DNA of 64,000 nucleotides from Crambe crambe (lineage: Eukaryota; Porifera; Demospongiae; Poecilosclerida; Crambeidae), in the NCBI GenBank assembly GCA_963924555.1, contig OZ004588.1, positions 1,488,001-1,552,000 on the forward strand. Direction: 5' to 3'. The translations under genes and the position numbers were made by a program. This document shows, in pieces, positions 63,552 to 64,000 of this stretch (position 1 is its first letter; the number at the start of each line of letters is the position of its first letter). Below the pieces are notes generated by a model. That model was not told where the DNA came from. It did no database searches and saw nothing but the letters and a program-made list of their open reading frames with translations.

Positions 63552-64000
63552 GTAAGTTTCACAATGCAGTTGCATAACTACTGGCTTGCTGAAAATAATA
63601 CTGTACAACAGTGGCTGTGTGTTGTGAGAGGAAGTATACAGCTATACAACTTAATTAAGCCATAGCTAAGCAAATTCATATCAAGTTTTATTCCATAGTC
63701 TGATTTCAATGTAGTTAAGATCACAAAAGAATCCCGTGTTAACATAATGTTATCTATTCCCTTTGGCCGAAAGGGGGAAAAATATTTTCTAGGGTACTGG
63801 ATAAATGGAGTAGTTTAGATAACTGAAGTCTTTTTTTCAGCCCACAAAAAGTCTATTACAACATTAAAGCTGCTAACTGCCGTATGCATGTGGTAGTAAA
63901 TAATAATAGATAATTGTGTGCTGGATATTCAGATAGTCGAGGCTCCCCACTGTACAATCCTGTAGCTATAGCTATGAATTTTGTATTAATATCATGCTGT
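63552..64000. other. Intron of the NIDO/Calx-beta gene running out of the window
   Basis: Begins with a GTAAGT donor directly after 63551. There is no SDYEEV-type exon before the window edge. Confidence 0.6.

Overview
This is eukaryotic nuclear DNA from an animal, most likely a sponge (Porifera, probably a demosponge). The evidence is AT-rich sequence full of TAGCTA-type words, small GT-AG introns, tightly packed genes, animal-specific families (BAK-like Bcl-2, ARHGAP1, SMPD2, SVIP, a frizzled-type cysteine-rich domain) and a very long NIDO/Calx-beta secreted protein. Species cannot be fixed from the window alone. All gene models were assembled by hand from reading frames, splice sites and intron phase. 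For every complete gene the summed exon lengths are divisible by three.

Layout, left half (1-28,200): a partial frizzled-type CRD gene (-), an SMPD2-like neutral sphingomyelinase (+), a tiny four-exon SVIP gene (-) head-to-head with mitochondrial SSB (+), an 11-exon SH3-Sec14-RhoGAP gene of the ARHGAP1 type (-) head-to-head with an intronless coiled-coil gene (+), and a nine-exon coiled-coil/Glu-rich/Gly-rich scaffold (-) head-to-head with a BAK-like gene (+). Most of these genes are housekeeping-like and arranged as divergent pairs sharing 0.2-0.4 kb promoters. Long (GA)n/(CT)n tracts sit in introns, several directly against splice sites.

Middle (28,800-43,300): two large intronless paralogues (1234 and 1228 aa), transcribed away from each other, encode signal peptide + beta-helix (PMP-like) ectodomain + Cys motif + about eight membrane segments. 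They look like surface receptors of an expanded family. Behind them lies about 6 kb of transposon debris: a TA-flanked MITE, a TIR element with a decayed integrase, and long fold-back elements.

Right (43,364 to the end): one gene that runs out of the window, with 43 exons found (about 2,930 codons). It has a signal peptide, then eight repeats of a five-exon NIDO + Calx-beta module, then further Calx-beta repeats. Every module begins and ends in phase 1, and modules 5-7 are nearly identical even in introns. Calx-beta arrays of this kind recall sponge aggregation-factor proteins, so this is the most interesting locus of the window. That link is an inference.
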